64,000 bases of DNA from Pyrocephalus nanus (taxonomy: Eukaryota; Chordata; Aves; Passeriformes; Tyrannidae): the NCBI GenBank assembly GCA_038380795.1, contig CM076261.1:97362418-97426417 (forward strand), read 5' to 3'. Below the pieces are notes generated by a model, which saw only the letters and a list, made by a program, of their open reading frames with translations, was not told where the DNA came from and searched no databases. Shown in pieces: positions 28,431 through 39,489 of the stretch (positions within the stretch are counted from its first letter, which is position 1; the number at the start of each line of letters is the position of its first letter). Position numbers and translations under genes: made by a program.

Positions 28431-29290
28431 ATGCATTCCCTTAGAAAAGCATCTTCTATTTTTGGGTGTTCTACCAAGATCACACGGCATCCCATTTATC
28501 ATTTCAAATGGTGAGATCCCTGTATCAGCACGTTATTGGGTCAGAATATACAACAGAGCTACTGGTAAACATTTTACCCAACTCATTTTAGTTTCCATCC
28601 CCCATTTAGTTAAAAGTGCTTTTTAATTTCTCCATTCATCCTTTCCGCTTTTCCAGAACTTCGGGGGTGCCGAGGTGTGTGATATTCCCACTTCTAGTTT
28701 GTTTCTTTAATTATTTATTTTAATTTATTTAATTAAATTTAATTAATTATTATTGTTTATTTAATTGTTTTAGAGGCAAAATGTGGTCCCCTGTCTGGAT
28801 CTGCAGTGGTTACAGTGCCATATCTCGGAATTATTTCTTCCAATAAAATCTTAATTACTGGGTTTGGCCGTACATGGTGCTACAGGAAAAGCTTCTACAA
28901 AATGAGTAAGATGGTCTACTAATAGTAATAAGTAATGATATCTCCCCACTTTAGGTAATTCAGTAAAGTCTGCTTGTATTTTCTCAAAGGGTTTTTTTAG
29001 TTATATCTCTCGGCCTCCTTGAATTCTTTCTCTCAGTTGCCTTTTGTTCACTTTTTTTGTGCATCCCTCTGGAATCCTTTTTGCAGTTCCATATACCCCA
29101 ACACAAACTTATTTATTTTCGAATTGGTCTATCAAGGTTTCTGTTCCCCAGTGTGTTTGTTCCTGTAATTTAACCATAATCCTTTGGGCAAGGCCCTTAG
29201 GGAGTATTTCTCGACCACCTGGTGACATCCATTTATTATTTTCTTCTTTTTGCCCCCTACTTGTTGCAATTTTTCTTTTTCTTGGTTGCT
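28430..29290 (-). pseudogene. Broken integrase region of ERV pol
   Basis: Read on the minus strand in several frames. An HHCC-like segment lies about 29000-29230, a catalytic-core-like segment around 28860-28990, and a C-terminal segment with PFEMINGMPC around 28470-28530. An AT-rich (TTAATT)n insertion at about 28700-28760 and several stops and frameshifts interrupt it, so it cannot be functional. Confidence 0.6.
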
Positions 29291-29299
29291 AAAGCTTTT

Positions 29300-29935
29300 G
29301 GGGAGATTTAAATTTTCTGGGTTTCGAGTTATTTAATCCTAATAAAGCTGCTCTTTTTGCTCCTTCCTCTGCTAGGTTATTTCCCCTAACCCTGGCCTTT
29401 AGTCCTTTTTGGTGGCTTTTTTTTGTACCACAGCAACTTTTTCTGGATTCCTCAAAGCTTTTGAAATTTCTTTTATTAGAGTACCGTGAATTAATCCCTT
29501 TCCCTGTGCATTTATTAGTCCCTGTTCTTCCCAAATTTTCCTGAATGTATGTACTATTCCAAAGGCATATTTGGGGTGGGTAAATATCGTTCCCACCTTT
29601 CCCTCTAACTGGTGTAAGGCCCCTAACAAAGCATACAATTCACAAGCCTGGGCTGACCAAGTTTTATCGAGAGGCCCAGATTCTCTTACCCGAAATGTAA
29701 TCCCATCTATCACACCATACCCTGATTTTTGATGTCCATCTACAACTCTTGACGAACCATCTGTGCATAATTTATCGCCCTCCTCCAATTCTTCTTCCTC
29801 TTGATCTTCCCTAATCTCAGCCTGGAGATTGATTACTTGCAAACAATCATGTACAAGTTCTCCTTCAGGTTCCCCACAAAAGAATTGGGCCGGATTTTGC
29901 AAATTTGTAATTTCTAATTCTAACTTGGGTGAGTG
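29300..29935 (-). pseudogene. RNase H region of ERV pol
   Basis: The longest open proviral frame (about 167 codons). It carries RNase H landmarks: CTDGSSRVV (first catalytic Asp), SAQACELYAL (Glu helix) and a later His/Asp-like segment. It follows the reverse transcriptase fragments and precedes integrase on the minus strand, as in gammaretroviruses. It is cut off from its neighbours by frameshifts. Confidence 0.75.
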
Positions 29936-29955
29936 TAGTAGGACACTTCAATATT

Positions 29956-31110
29956 TTAGCAAGTTACCCATTTATCAGCTTTTTGTTGTAAGACTCCCCT
30001 GATATTGTGAGGGGTAAAAACCTTCAACTCCCCTCCAGAGGTGACTCCTCTGGCTTCTTCTACCAACAAAGCTGGTGCTGGAATAGCTTGCAGACAGGTG
30101 GGCCACCCTGGACTTACTGGATCTAATAATTTAGAACAGTACCCCACTGGTTTCTTTTGTCCTGCCCATATTTGAGTCAAGACCTCATGGGCTGCCCCAT
30201 TTTCAGTATTCACAAAAAGACAGAATGGTTTTCGGGCAGACTTCATAGCGGAGCATTTGTTAGATCTTCCTTTAATCTCTTTAATTGCTCCTCATCTTCG
30301 TGATTCCATTTGATTAATCCGTCCTTTGTTAGTTTTTTTTCATATAAGAATTTAACTTTACTGCTATAGTTTTCAGTCCATTGTCAGCAGTACCCCAGTA
30401 ATCAATCCTAATAATTGTCTTATCTGTCTTTTGCTTTTAGGTGCCTGCAAAGACAGAATTCCATTTCCTCATTCAGGGTCCAGTCTCTTGTGCCCTTTAC
30501 TTGACCAATGTCCTGGATGTTTAACTTCCTCCTCAGTAAACTGTAACTCTGATTTTGACGCTTTTAACCCTTTTGAGCTCAAAAAGTTTAGTAATCTAAT
30601 ACTCTCCTCCCTAACTGCCTCTGGGTTCTCTCCCACAATCAGTAAATTATCTACATATTGGATTAGCACAGTACCTTGGTGTGTCCCAAAAGATTCCAAT
30701 AATTGTTCTAAAGCTTGTCCAAATCAACTGGGGGACTCTGTGAACCCCTGGGGTAAAACTCTCCACCTCAACTGTTGCTTTTGGTGGGTTTCAGGGTCTT
30801 CCCATTCCAAGGCAAAATAATCTCTGCTTTCTTCCTCAAGGACATGGTTAGTAAAGGACATTGGGCATTTGTTCTCTTATTTACTCCTCTCAGATCTTGT
30901 GCTAATGGATGAGTTCCATCAGGTTTCGTCACTGGTAAAATAGGGGTATTATTGGTGACATACAAGGCTCCAACAGTCCCTGTGTTATAAACCTCTCTGT
31001 AGTAGGTTTTAATCCTACCCTTCCCTCATAGGAAATAGGGTATTGTTTTACTCTGGTTCCTCAGGAACGACTTCAAATGGTTTTATATTTAATTTTCTGG
31101 AGTATACCAG
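29956..31110 (-). pseudogene. Reverse transcriptase remnants of ERV pol, active site YVDN
   Basis: Fragments in different frames: an N-terminal palm segment (PILPVTKPDGTHPLAQDLR, about 30890-30950), the active-site segment at 30646-30657 and the connection domain (29956-30246, with KPVGYCSKLLDP). The active-site tetrapeptide is YVDN rather than the expected YVDD, so the second metal-binding Asp is lost. Frameshifts and stops separate the pieces. Confidence 0.8.
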
Positions 31111-31309
31111 ACTTCAGGGTTTGTCTTTTTCATATCTTCAACTGTAAGAGCATATAACTTTACTTGTAACCCATGTTGCTTCTAAGCCTATTCCTAATTC
31201 AGTCATTAAATCCCTTCCCAATAAATCATATTCTGCTTCAGGGACTAACAAAAAAGATCCCATAGCACATTTCTTAGGAGTCTCTATTTCTACATTCTTA
31301 ATAAGGGGT

Positions 31310-31545
31310 ACCCTAAAATGGTTCTCCTTTTGCCCCTGTAACTTGTACCGAGTCTGGGGATGCTACACAGCCCCAAGGTATTTTCTGAACAGTTGATCTC
31401 TCTGCTCCTGAGTCCACCAGGAACTCAAATTCTTGTTGCTGGGGACCCAATTTTAATTTTATCAAGGGCTCTGTATTTGCCTGGGTCCCCAGCAAACAAA
31501 GCACCCTGACCCCTCTAATCCTCTTGAAATATTTGCTCATCCTGC
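31310..31545 (-). pseudogene. Retroviral aspartic protease region
   Basis: A frame with FLVDSGAERSTVQ, the DSGA catalytic motif of retropepsins followed by a beta-strand pattern. It lies between the gag zinc knuckle and reverse transcriptase on the minus strand. It stays open for about 75 codons only. Confidence 0.75.
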
Positions 31546-31549
31546 ATAC

Positions 31550-32850
31550 ACTTCCTACAGTTCCTTTTCAAATGTCCTTTCTTGTGGCAGTAATAACATT
31601 CTGCTTCTGTCTGACCTGTCTGTTTTTGGTTATTTGTCAGACCCACGAGGGGTCCCACATTTCTCCTTGTTATTCTCTTTCCTTCCCTCCCTCACTGCTG
31701 TCATAAAAATCCTTGCCTGTTTCTTCTGACTCTCCTCATCCCTTCATACATACACCTCCTGAGCCTCTCTCAGTAATTCATCCAACCCTCTCTCTTGCCA
31801 ATCCTCAATTTTTTCCAACTTCTTTCTAACATCCTCCCATGATTTTGCTACAAACTGTGTTTTGAGCAGAGCTTGCCCTACTGGAGTGTCGGGGTCTAGA
31901 CCCGAGTAGAGCTGTAAGCTCTTCCTTGACCTTTCCAACCAGCGGGTAGGGAGCCTCATCCTTTTCCTGTTGCTCTCTAAATGCCTTATTAATGTTCTGT
32001 CCCCTGGGGACGTCCTCCCTGATGCCCTGCACTACGATTGTTTGTAAATCAGACATTCAATTCCCGTGGGCTGGGTCCTGGTTGTCCCCTCTGAAGGGGC
32101 CACTTTACAACCACAGCCCGTCCTTGTCGATGTCTTTGGTTCCAATTTCTCATCCCTGCCCTTCTGATCATTTCCCTTTCGTCAGCTGTAAATAATGTTC
32201 CCAATATTGCCCACATTTCATCCCATGTGTATATGTCAGACCCAAAAACTGATCAAACCTCTCAGCTACACCGAGGGGGTCTTCCAATAAATTCCCCATT
32301 TCCCTTTTAAACTCTCTGACATCCCCTGAATTTAAGGGGACTGACATGAATCCTATCCCTTGCTGGTGTCCTCCCATGGTGATTTCCCTTCAGGGGCACA
32401 ACTGCATTTGCTCAGTGACCAGGAGTGTGGGTGGGGAAGTGGAATTTGGGGAAGAGGGTTCCTGTACCAGGGGAGGGGGGACAGGGTCACCCCAGGGCAG
32501 AGGGGGCAGGATCGGGTGGCAATGGGGCCAATCCTGTTATAACAGTGGGCTGAGGGGCCATTGTGGGAGCAGGCACGGGTGGGATGCATGGAACATTCCC
32601 AACCAGGTTTCTAGTGTCTGACCTTGTCCACATACAGGCATAATTGCAGAACAGAAGGGTTCCTTACTGTTCACAGAAATGCTCAGAGCCTGGCAAATCC
32701 AGTCCTCAAATGCGCCATAAACTGGCCGATATAAACGATCTAATCTTACCTGCTTCCCTCCCCAGACTTCTGTACAATAATGTACCACCTTTTCCCTCGA
32801 CTTTCCTCTTCCAGAGGGGTAATCATTCCAATATTTTACCATTATTCCTA
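31550..32850 (-). pseudogene. Broken gag (matrix, capsid, one zinc knuckle)
   Basis: Order on the minus strand: a matrix-like frame (32537-32842), a Pro-rich linker, capsid fragments (32168-32377, 31826-32056 and 31744-31959, the last with a gammaretroviral-like C-terminal helix region), then a single CCHC knuckle CYYCHKKGHLKRNC at about 31553-31598. One knuckle and the arrangement fit class I (gammaretrovirus-like) ERVs. Each part is in a different frame, so it is not translatable as a polyprotein. Confidence 0.75.
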
Positions 32851-32907
32851 AGGGACTATCTGGGGGTGTGTACCGGGCAATCCCACCTCGAAACTGCCCA
32901 CAGGGAG

Positions 32908-32925
32908 CAAAAAGTCACGGGGCCA
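32908..32925 (-). other. Primer binding site of the right provirus (type uncertain)
   Basis: Minus strand TGGCCCCGTGACTTTTTG, three bases after the LTR end. The CCGTGACT core resembles a tRNA-His-type site but the match is partial. It clearly differs from the tRNA-Gly-type site at 27091-27108. Confidence 0.45.
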
Positions 32926-32928
32926 AAT

Positions 32929-33338
32929 TGTTACAGTCACCAGACCACAAACCTGAAATTGAAAATATTAAATTTTATTGAAGGTGAATGAGCAAAAACG
33001 GCGCTGGGCGACCGGGGGAGTCTCTGCCCCCTCCAATGGTTCATGTGCCAAAAAACGAGCACCGCTCTTTTTTAATATGTGCTGCTATTCCCTCCCTTTC
33101 AGGTGGCCCTCGGATGAAGGAGGGAAGACGACAGATTTGCCTCCCCCTGCTCCTTTCACCCCCATTTTCACAGGCACACTCAAAGCTCACATCCAGAACT
33201 GGCTTAATGTAATAAGATACAGCTTGCTGTGGTAACACAATGTTGTGGTTTGACACCTGTAATTCAAAACTAACCACTGACATTGCAAAGTTAATTAGAT
33301 CAGCAAATTATCTGCCTCTGCTTTTATTAACCATTACA
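32929..33338 (-). mobile_element. ERV 5' long terminal repeat, 410 bp
   Basis: Minus strand begins TGTAATGGTTAATAAAAGC and ends CTGTAACA. An AATAAA (+ 32974-32979) lies near its end, and an AT-rich TATA-like segment lies around 33066-33085. It heads the gag-pro-pol remnant. It marks the right edge of the AT-rich island; GC-rich repeats restart at 33339. Confidence 0.75.
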
Positions 33339-33665
33339 CTCGTGTCCCCTGTCCGTGTGTCCCTGTGTTGATGTGTCTGTGTGTCCATGTGTGTCCCTGT
33401 GTCCCTGTCCCCCTGTGTCCCTGTCCCCCTGTGTCCATGCCTGCCTGTCCCTTGTCCCAGCTGACACCACCACCTTCCACGTGCAGCTGACCCCGCTGCT
33501 CTGGTGGCTCCGGGGGTCCTGGCAGTGCTGGGGTGGGTGGTGACACTGTGTATGTGTTTGTGTGTCCCCATTTCCATGTGTCATGTGTCCCCATTTCCAT
33601 GTCCGTGTGTCCCTGTCCCAGGCGATGCCACCATCCCTGCCGTGCAGCTGACCATGGTGACCCGG
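33339..33665. repeat. GTCCCTGTGT-type short array with two diverged similar segments
   Basis: 33339-33455 is a (GTGTCCCTGT)n array. Two segments share GTGCAGCTGACC preceded by CACCA (33464-33530 and 33621-33676). Each follows a CCCAG and could be a decayed exon of a duplicated gene, but I cannot assign a family. Confidence 0.5.
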
Positions 33666-33898
33666 GACCTCCTGTAGAATGGGAGTAGAGAATAAAAATC
33701 TTCGGGTTCTTTCCCTTTGCTTGTGCAACTTTTTGCTTTTGCTTTTGTTTTTTCCTGAATTATCTCAGCCCAACACGGCTGGGAATGGGAGAAGAAGGGG
33801 TTTACGAGGAAATTTCCATCCCTGTGAGTCAGAGAGGGCAAAGGCTGCCCTGGGTGCGCCAGGAAGGAGGGTGCAGATCCAAGCCCAACCATCCTGGC

Positions 33899-33949
33899 TA
33901 TAAAAAGCCGGGAGCAGCACCCAGACCCCACAGCCACTGCAGGGCACAG
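33899..33949 (+). promoter_or_regulatory. TATA box and non-coding exon 1 of the ADP-ribosyltransferase gene
   Basis: TATAAAAA at 33899-33906 is followed by a short leader ending CACAG before GTAACA (donor at 33950). The next acceptor CCCCAG is at about 34152, after which the coding exon follows. Start of transcription is expected near 33930. A consensus TATA box suits an inducible, cell-type-restricted gene. Confidence 0.6.
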
Positions 33950-34232
33950 GTAACACTCGGGGCCGGGGTCCCGGGGTGACGCCGTGGGGCTGTGGGGGCC
34001 GGGGTGCTGGGCACGGGGGGCGACAGCCCGTGGGACCAGGGTCGGGGTCAGGGCAGTGCTGGGACGTGGCCCGGGGGCTCCTGGCCAGGGGTGCAGGTGG
34101 GGGTGTCCCCCTCTCCCCGGGCTGACCCCGCTCCCCCTCCCCACCTCCCCAGGCCCTCACAGAGGAAGCGGCCGCGGCCCCAGCTGCGTCCCCACAGTGC
34201 CTGGGCGGGTCCTTGGGGAGTCTCTGCCCACC

Positions 34233-35484
34233 ATGGAGCTCCTGCCACTGCTGCTGGTGCTGCTGGCTGTGACCCCGGCCACTGGCATCGAGGAGGTGGC
34301 GCTGGGCATGGCCCCCAACGCCTTCGATGACCGGTACCGGGACTGCCGGAGCAAAATGTTGGGTGCTCTGCCGAACCTCAACCGCACCGAGTTCAGCACC
34401 AACAGCGCCTTCGCCACAGCCTGGGCCAAGGCTGCTGCCAGCTGGGACCACCACCTGGGGTCTCTGAAACGGCAGGAAGAGGCCATCGCCCTCAGGGCAT
34501 ACACCCTGAACACAGAGCTGTACAAGGAGTTCAACAGGGCTGTGCCCGTGGCCGGGCTCTCCCGCCAGGAATATCTGGACAGGTTTCCCTTCAAGGTGGT
34601 GCATTTCCTGCTGACCGAGGCCCTGGATGACCTGCAGGGTGCCCAGACCCACCCTCGCTGCCTCCACGTGTACCGGGGGGTGCGAGGTGTCCGGTTCACT
34701 GCCCAGCCCGGGGACATCGTCCGCTTTGGCCAGTTCACCTCCAGCTCCCGCAACAAAACAGTGGCTGAGAGGTTTGGCAACGACACCTTCTTCGAGCTGG
34801 ACACCTGCCATGGTGCTGCCATCGAGGAATTCTCCAACTACCCCTGGCAGCAGGAAGTCCTCATGCCACCCTTCGAGACCTTTAGGGTCACCAGTGTCAC
34901 CCACCAAGGGGACAAAACCCACATCCAGCTCAGCCCCCATGGAATGCACAGCAACTACAACTGTGCCTTGTTCTCAGGTGACATCCCTGGGGTGGGGACA
35001 CCCCTGGCTGGGTGTGGGGACAGGGTGGGGGTGGCAGCAGGGCACCAGCTCTGCTGGGACAGGGGCAAGGGTGGTGGGGCAGGGGATGGGGGTGCCATGG
35101 CTTTGGGCATCACACAGCTCCAGCTGCTCTCCTGGGATGGGATGGATTGCTTCGGGATGGGATTGGGATGGGGAATGGGATGGGATGGGATAAATTGGAT
35201 GGGGATGGGTGGGATGGATTGGATTGAGGTGGGAGGGGATGACACAACACAACACAACAGGGCAGGGTGTGACTTGTTGTGGGACAGCTGAGTCTGGTGG
35301 GAAACTGCCCCGACCTCCCCTTGGATCCTCCAGATACCCCCTGACCCCCCCTGAGCCCCCCACCAGCTCCTCCTGACCCCATTCCCCTGCCCCCACAGGC
35401 AGCAGTGTCCCAAGGGACACCCCACACCTCGGGGGGCTCCTCCTGGCAGCCCTGGCCCTGGCAGTGGCCACCGGCACCCCCTGA
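34233..35484 (+). CDS. Ecto-ADP-ribosyltransferase (ARTC family), GPI-anchored, 276 aa
   Basis: Uses NAD+ at the cell surface or in granules, either to modify arginines or to hydrolyse NAD. Exons 34233-34977 and 35399-35484 (join at phase 1, GT-AG). The start has a good context (CCACCATGG). Signal peptide [18 protein letters not shown] is followed by a catalytic domain with the R-S-E landmarks: R148 in HVYRGV, the FTSSS motif at 168-172, and [10 protein letters not shown] with catalytic Glu at 208. NCS sequons lie at N50, N174 and N183; Cys 38, 143, 192 and 244 are the likely disulphides. The second exon encodes a hydrophobic C-terminal tail ([10 protein letters not shown]) ending soon after, typical of a GPI signal. 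Length matches the family. The first Glu of the E-x-E motif is Gln (Q206), so arginine transfer may be weak or lost. Which avian paralogue it is cannot be settled here. Confidence 0.92.
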
Positions 35485-35556
35485 GCCACGAGGACACCGC
35501 TGTCACCTCTGCCACCGTATCCGGCCAAGATGAGGGGTCAGGAACGGAGCCACCGG

Positions 35557-36032
35557 TGTCACCAGGACGGCAGGACGGGCTGGGGGGCACGGGGACCCCC
35601 CGCTGCAGGAGGACACTGGACAAGCCCAGTGGACACCCTCCCTGAGCCATGGCTGGGGTGTTGGGGTGCAGCTGAGGGGGGTCATGGGGGGGGCACATAG
35701 GGAGGATTTGCTTCTCTTTTGGGCTTTTCTTCTCCCTTCCAATATTTTCACTTTTCTTTGCAATTATTGAAGTGGTTTTAGCACGGCCCATGAGTTTCCT
35801 TCTTACTTTAACCCACCTGATCGCCGCGTCGCTGCTTTTCCCGCACAATTCCCGCCCCGCAACTCCCCGGGAGCCGCGGGGACGTGCGGGGCACAGGGGA
35901 AAACTCCCCCGGTTGGACAGAAAAAGGGTTTCCTGAGAGAAAGACGAGTTTGCCCAGAGAGAAACGTGTGGCGGTGCCTCCCTCCGTCCCCCCCCCTCGG
36001 GCCACTCCCTGAGCTCCCAAATGCTCGTCAGG
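35557..36032 (+). repeat. Inverted duplication, arm A
   Basis: Near-identical reverse complement of 44527-45314, apart from an insertion of about 330 bases in the other arm. It begins 70 bases after the ADP-ribosyltransferase stop codon and contains a 3'-end-like poly-purine stretch and a GC-rich segment. It has no coding frame of note. Confidence 0.85.
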
Positions 36033-37786
36033 ACATGGACACAGGGACAGAGGGACAGAGGGACAGAGGGACACACGGACACACGGACACAGGGACACAC
36101 GGACACAGGGACACACGGACACAGTGACACACGGACACAGGGACACGGGGACACGGGGACACAGGGACACAGGGACACGGGGACACAGGGACACAGGGAC
36201 ACGGGGACACGGGGACACACGGACACAGGGACACGGGGACACACGGACACAGGGACACAGGGACACAGGGACACGGGGACACACGGACACAGGGACACGG
36301 GGACACACGGACACAGGGACACACGGACACAGGGACACAGGGACGCACGGACACACGGACACAGGGACACAGGGACGCACGGACACACGGACACACGGAC
36401 ACAGGGACACACGGACACACGGACACACGGACACAGGGACACACGGACACAGGGACACGGGGACACGGGGACACAGGGACACAGGGACACAGGGACACAG
36501 GGACACACGGACACAGGGACACGGGGACACGGGGACACAGGGACACGGGGACACGGGGACACGGGGACACAGGGACACAGGGACACAGGGACACAGGGAC
36601 ACGGGGACACGGGGACACGGGGACACAGGGACACGGGGACACAGGGACACAGGGACACAGGGACACAGGGACACAGGGACACACGGACACGGGGACACGG
36701 GGACACAGGGACGCACGGACACACGGACACAGGGACACAGGGACACGGGGACACAGGGACACAGGGACACAGGGACACAGGGACACAGGGACACACGGAC
36801 ACAGGGACACGGGGACACAGGGACGCACGGACACACGGACACAGGGACACAGGGACACGGACACACGGACACAGGGACACAGGGACACACACACAGGGAC
36901 ACACGGACACACACACACAGGGACACAGGGACACAGGGACACGGACAGAGGGACACAGGGACACAGGGACACACGGACACAGGGACACACGGACACACAC
37001 ACACAGGGACACACGGACACAGGGACACGGGGACACAGGGACACAGGGACACACGGACACAGGGACACAGGGACACAGGGACACAGGGACACACGGACAC
37101 AGGGACACAGGGACACACGGACACAGGGACACACACACAGGGACACACGGACACAGGGACACAGGGACAGAGGGACACAGGGACACGAGGACACGGGGAC
37201 ACACGGACACAGGGACACAGGAACACAGGGACACAGGGACACAGCGACACGGACAGAGGGACACAGGGACACAGGGACACACGGACACAGGGACACACGG
37301 ACACGGACAGAGGGACACAGGGACACAGGGACACACACACAGGGACACACGGACACGGGGACACAGGGACACTGGGACACAGGGACACAGGGACACACGG
37401 ACACAGGGACACTGGGACACAGGGACACACGGACACACGGACACAGGGACGCAGGGACAGAGGGACACAGGGACACACGGACACAGGGACACAGGGACAC
37501 AGGGACACACGGACACAGGGACACAGGGACACACGGACACACGGGCACGGGGACACAGGGACACAGGGACACGGGGACACACGGACACAGAGACACAGGG
37601 ACACAGGGACACACGGACACACGGGCACGGGGACACAGGGACACGGGGACACAGGGACACAGGGACACAGGGACACACGGACACAGGGACACAGGGACAC
37701 AGGGACACACGGACACACGGACACACGGACACGGGGACACACGGACACACACAGGGACACAGGGACACAGGGACACACGGACACCC
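36033..37786. repeat. 1.75-kb octamer array (GGGACACA/GGACACAC/GGACACGG)n
   Basis: An almost uninterrupted array of an 8-base unit with ACAC, ACGG and ACAG variants and occasional GGACAGAG, GGACGCAC or GGACACTG. Because 8 is not a multiple of 3, all three frames on each strand read the same 8-residue cycle, giving open frames of over 600 codons on both strands. I reject these as genes. Confidence 0.95.
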
Positions 37787-37789
37787 ACA

Positions 37790-38857
37790 GTGTCCCCACC
37801 CCGGGCAGGAGGGTGCAGCCGAAGCTCCCCACGATGCACCAGCAGCACCTGGGGGGGACACGACACACACGTCACCTCAGCAGGTCCCTGTCACCACCCT
37901 CCCTGTCACCACCCTCCCTGTCACCACCCTCCCTCCCTCCCCTCCCCACACAGGTCCACCAACCCTCCATGTCACTGAAATATATCCCTTAACTCCCCAG
38001 CCCCTCTTCCCACCCAGCTTTACCGGGGCTCGTTTCTGCCTCACTGGTTTGATTTGGCGTTTTGGTGACACTCCCACAGGTTCTGCCGAGCTTGGAATGC
38101 CGATCCATCCACAGCCCATTCCAAGGGAGCAGCCACGTTTTCTGCCTCAGCTGGGACTTCTCCTCCCGGTGGTTCAGGTGATGTCAAAACTTCCAGAGCC
38201 TCGGTTTCAGGGATAGGAGCTTTTATTTTCTTCTTTTTCCTCAGAAGACATTTGTGCTTCTGACTTGCTCGGTGTCTCTTCCTCGTCAGGCACTGCACAG
38301 TCTGCCTCTCGTAAAAACTGGTGCATTAACCACTTTTTCCCCAATTTCACATTTCCAAGGTTGGAAGAACAGAACTCAGTCAGAGTAGGGGGTCACTTGA
38401 TGGTCTCTGGGGGTCGTTTGGGGAACATCTCATTTCTCAAATTGCCATTTCATGGTCACAAGCCTCTAAAAAAACCGTTTCTTCTCCTTGAATGCACCTC
38501 AGCTCTGGATACACCTTCTTATCAGCATTGCCCAGGCCCAGCCTTTATTCTGCAGGCTCAGATCTCCCCTTGCACACATTAATTAATCATGTGGGTGACC
38601 ACAGTACTAAGCCCTGCGTGTTAAGGCTGAAGGAATTCGCAAGGCTTAAACACTCTTTGTTACAATTAAAGATTTTCCAACGTTTCCCCTCCTTTGAGCC
38701 TTTCAAGAACCCTTCTTGGAAGCCTCACTTCCCACCCTTTGTTCTCCTTTTTCCCTTTAAAATCTCGTTTTCCTACACCTGTAGAGTGCAGCACCATAAA
38801 TGGGCACGGAGATTGAGGTCACTGTTCTCACACCGTGACTCCTGGGACACCTCGAGA
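37790..38857. other. Unclassified intergenic sequence, probably degraded transposable element
   Basis: Starts with a (CACCACCCTCCCTGT)n run at 37890-37935. From 38000 the sequence is more AT-balanced, with short Lys/Arg-rich minus-strand frames (about 38041-38298) that could derive from a retroviral gag or pol. I cannot name a family. Confidence 0.4.
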
Positions 38858-39175
38858 GAGGTCTGGGAACCAGGGTGAGCTCTTCCAACAGCTCCTGAAC
38901 CCCCCAGGAAGTTTGGTCCTTCTGTATTTGATGTGAGAGGTCTGGGAACCAGGGTGAGCTCTTCCAACAGCTCCTGAACCCCCCAGGAAGTTTGGTCCTT
39001 CTGTATTTGATGTGAGAGGTCTGGGAACCAGGGTGAGCTCTTCCAACAGCTCCTGAACCCCCCAGGAAGTTTGGTCCTTCTGTATTTGATGTGAGAGGTC
39101 TGGGAACCAGGGTGAGCTCTTCCAACAGCTCCTGAACCCCCCAGGAAGTTTGGTCCTTTTGTATCTGATGTGAGA
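38858..39175. repeat. Four tandem copies of a 79-bp unit
   Basis: Nearly perfect repeats starting GAGGTCTGGGAACCAGGGTG and containing CAGCTCCTGAACCCCCCAGG. The fourth copy diverges slightly (TTTTGTATCTG). The period is not a multiple of three, so it is not a protein repeat. It sits beside possible LTR/leader sequence (39176-39490: TTCCCGAATTGTCCTCAG, then CCACCCGTGGGG), consistent with a repeat in an ERV leader, which I cannot prove. Confidence 0.85.
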
Positions 39176-39489
39176 CCCCGAATTGTTCCCGAATTGTCCT
39201 CAGATGGGTCACTGGGTGTGATGTGTCTGTACCACCCGTGGGGTTTCTCAGCACACCAAGTGATGATCAGAGAGTGCCATTGACTGGAGTCAAGCAGCAG
39301 TCTTTTATGCACTTTTCTAACAATTCTATCAGCTCTGTTTCTTTAGCATTCTTTATGTCCTTTCCCACTCTGATAGCCGGTACTGAGACCCTGTTTTGGC
39401 ATATCCAGTTTTGCTGCTGCTCCTCTTGGTAGATCTTTCACATCCTGGTACCGTTGGGAGGCCATCAGAACCAGAGATCACATTTTCAC

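Noticed and set aside
33464..33676. Two similar segments with GTGCAGCTGACC as exons of a gene upstream of the ADP-ribosyltransferase
   Set aside because: They share an AG and a motif but are short, end in different ways and match no family I can name, so they are only noted under the repeat.
33765..34949. 394-residue minus-strand frame opposite the ADP-ribosyltransferase
   Set aside because: It is antisense to a gene with clear motifs and splice junctions. GC-rich coding sequence often keeps an antisense frame open.
36021..38216. 731-residue Thr-Gly-His-Arg-Asp protein and its minus-strand Cys-Val-Pro-Ser counterparts
   Set aside because: The 8-base repeat gives open frames in all six frames. 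No start, splice or domain evidence separates one from the others.
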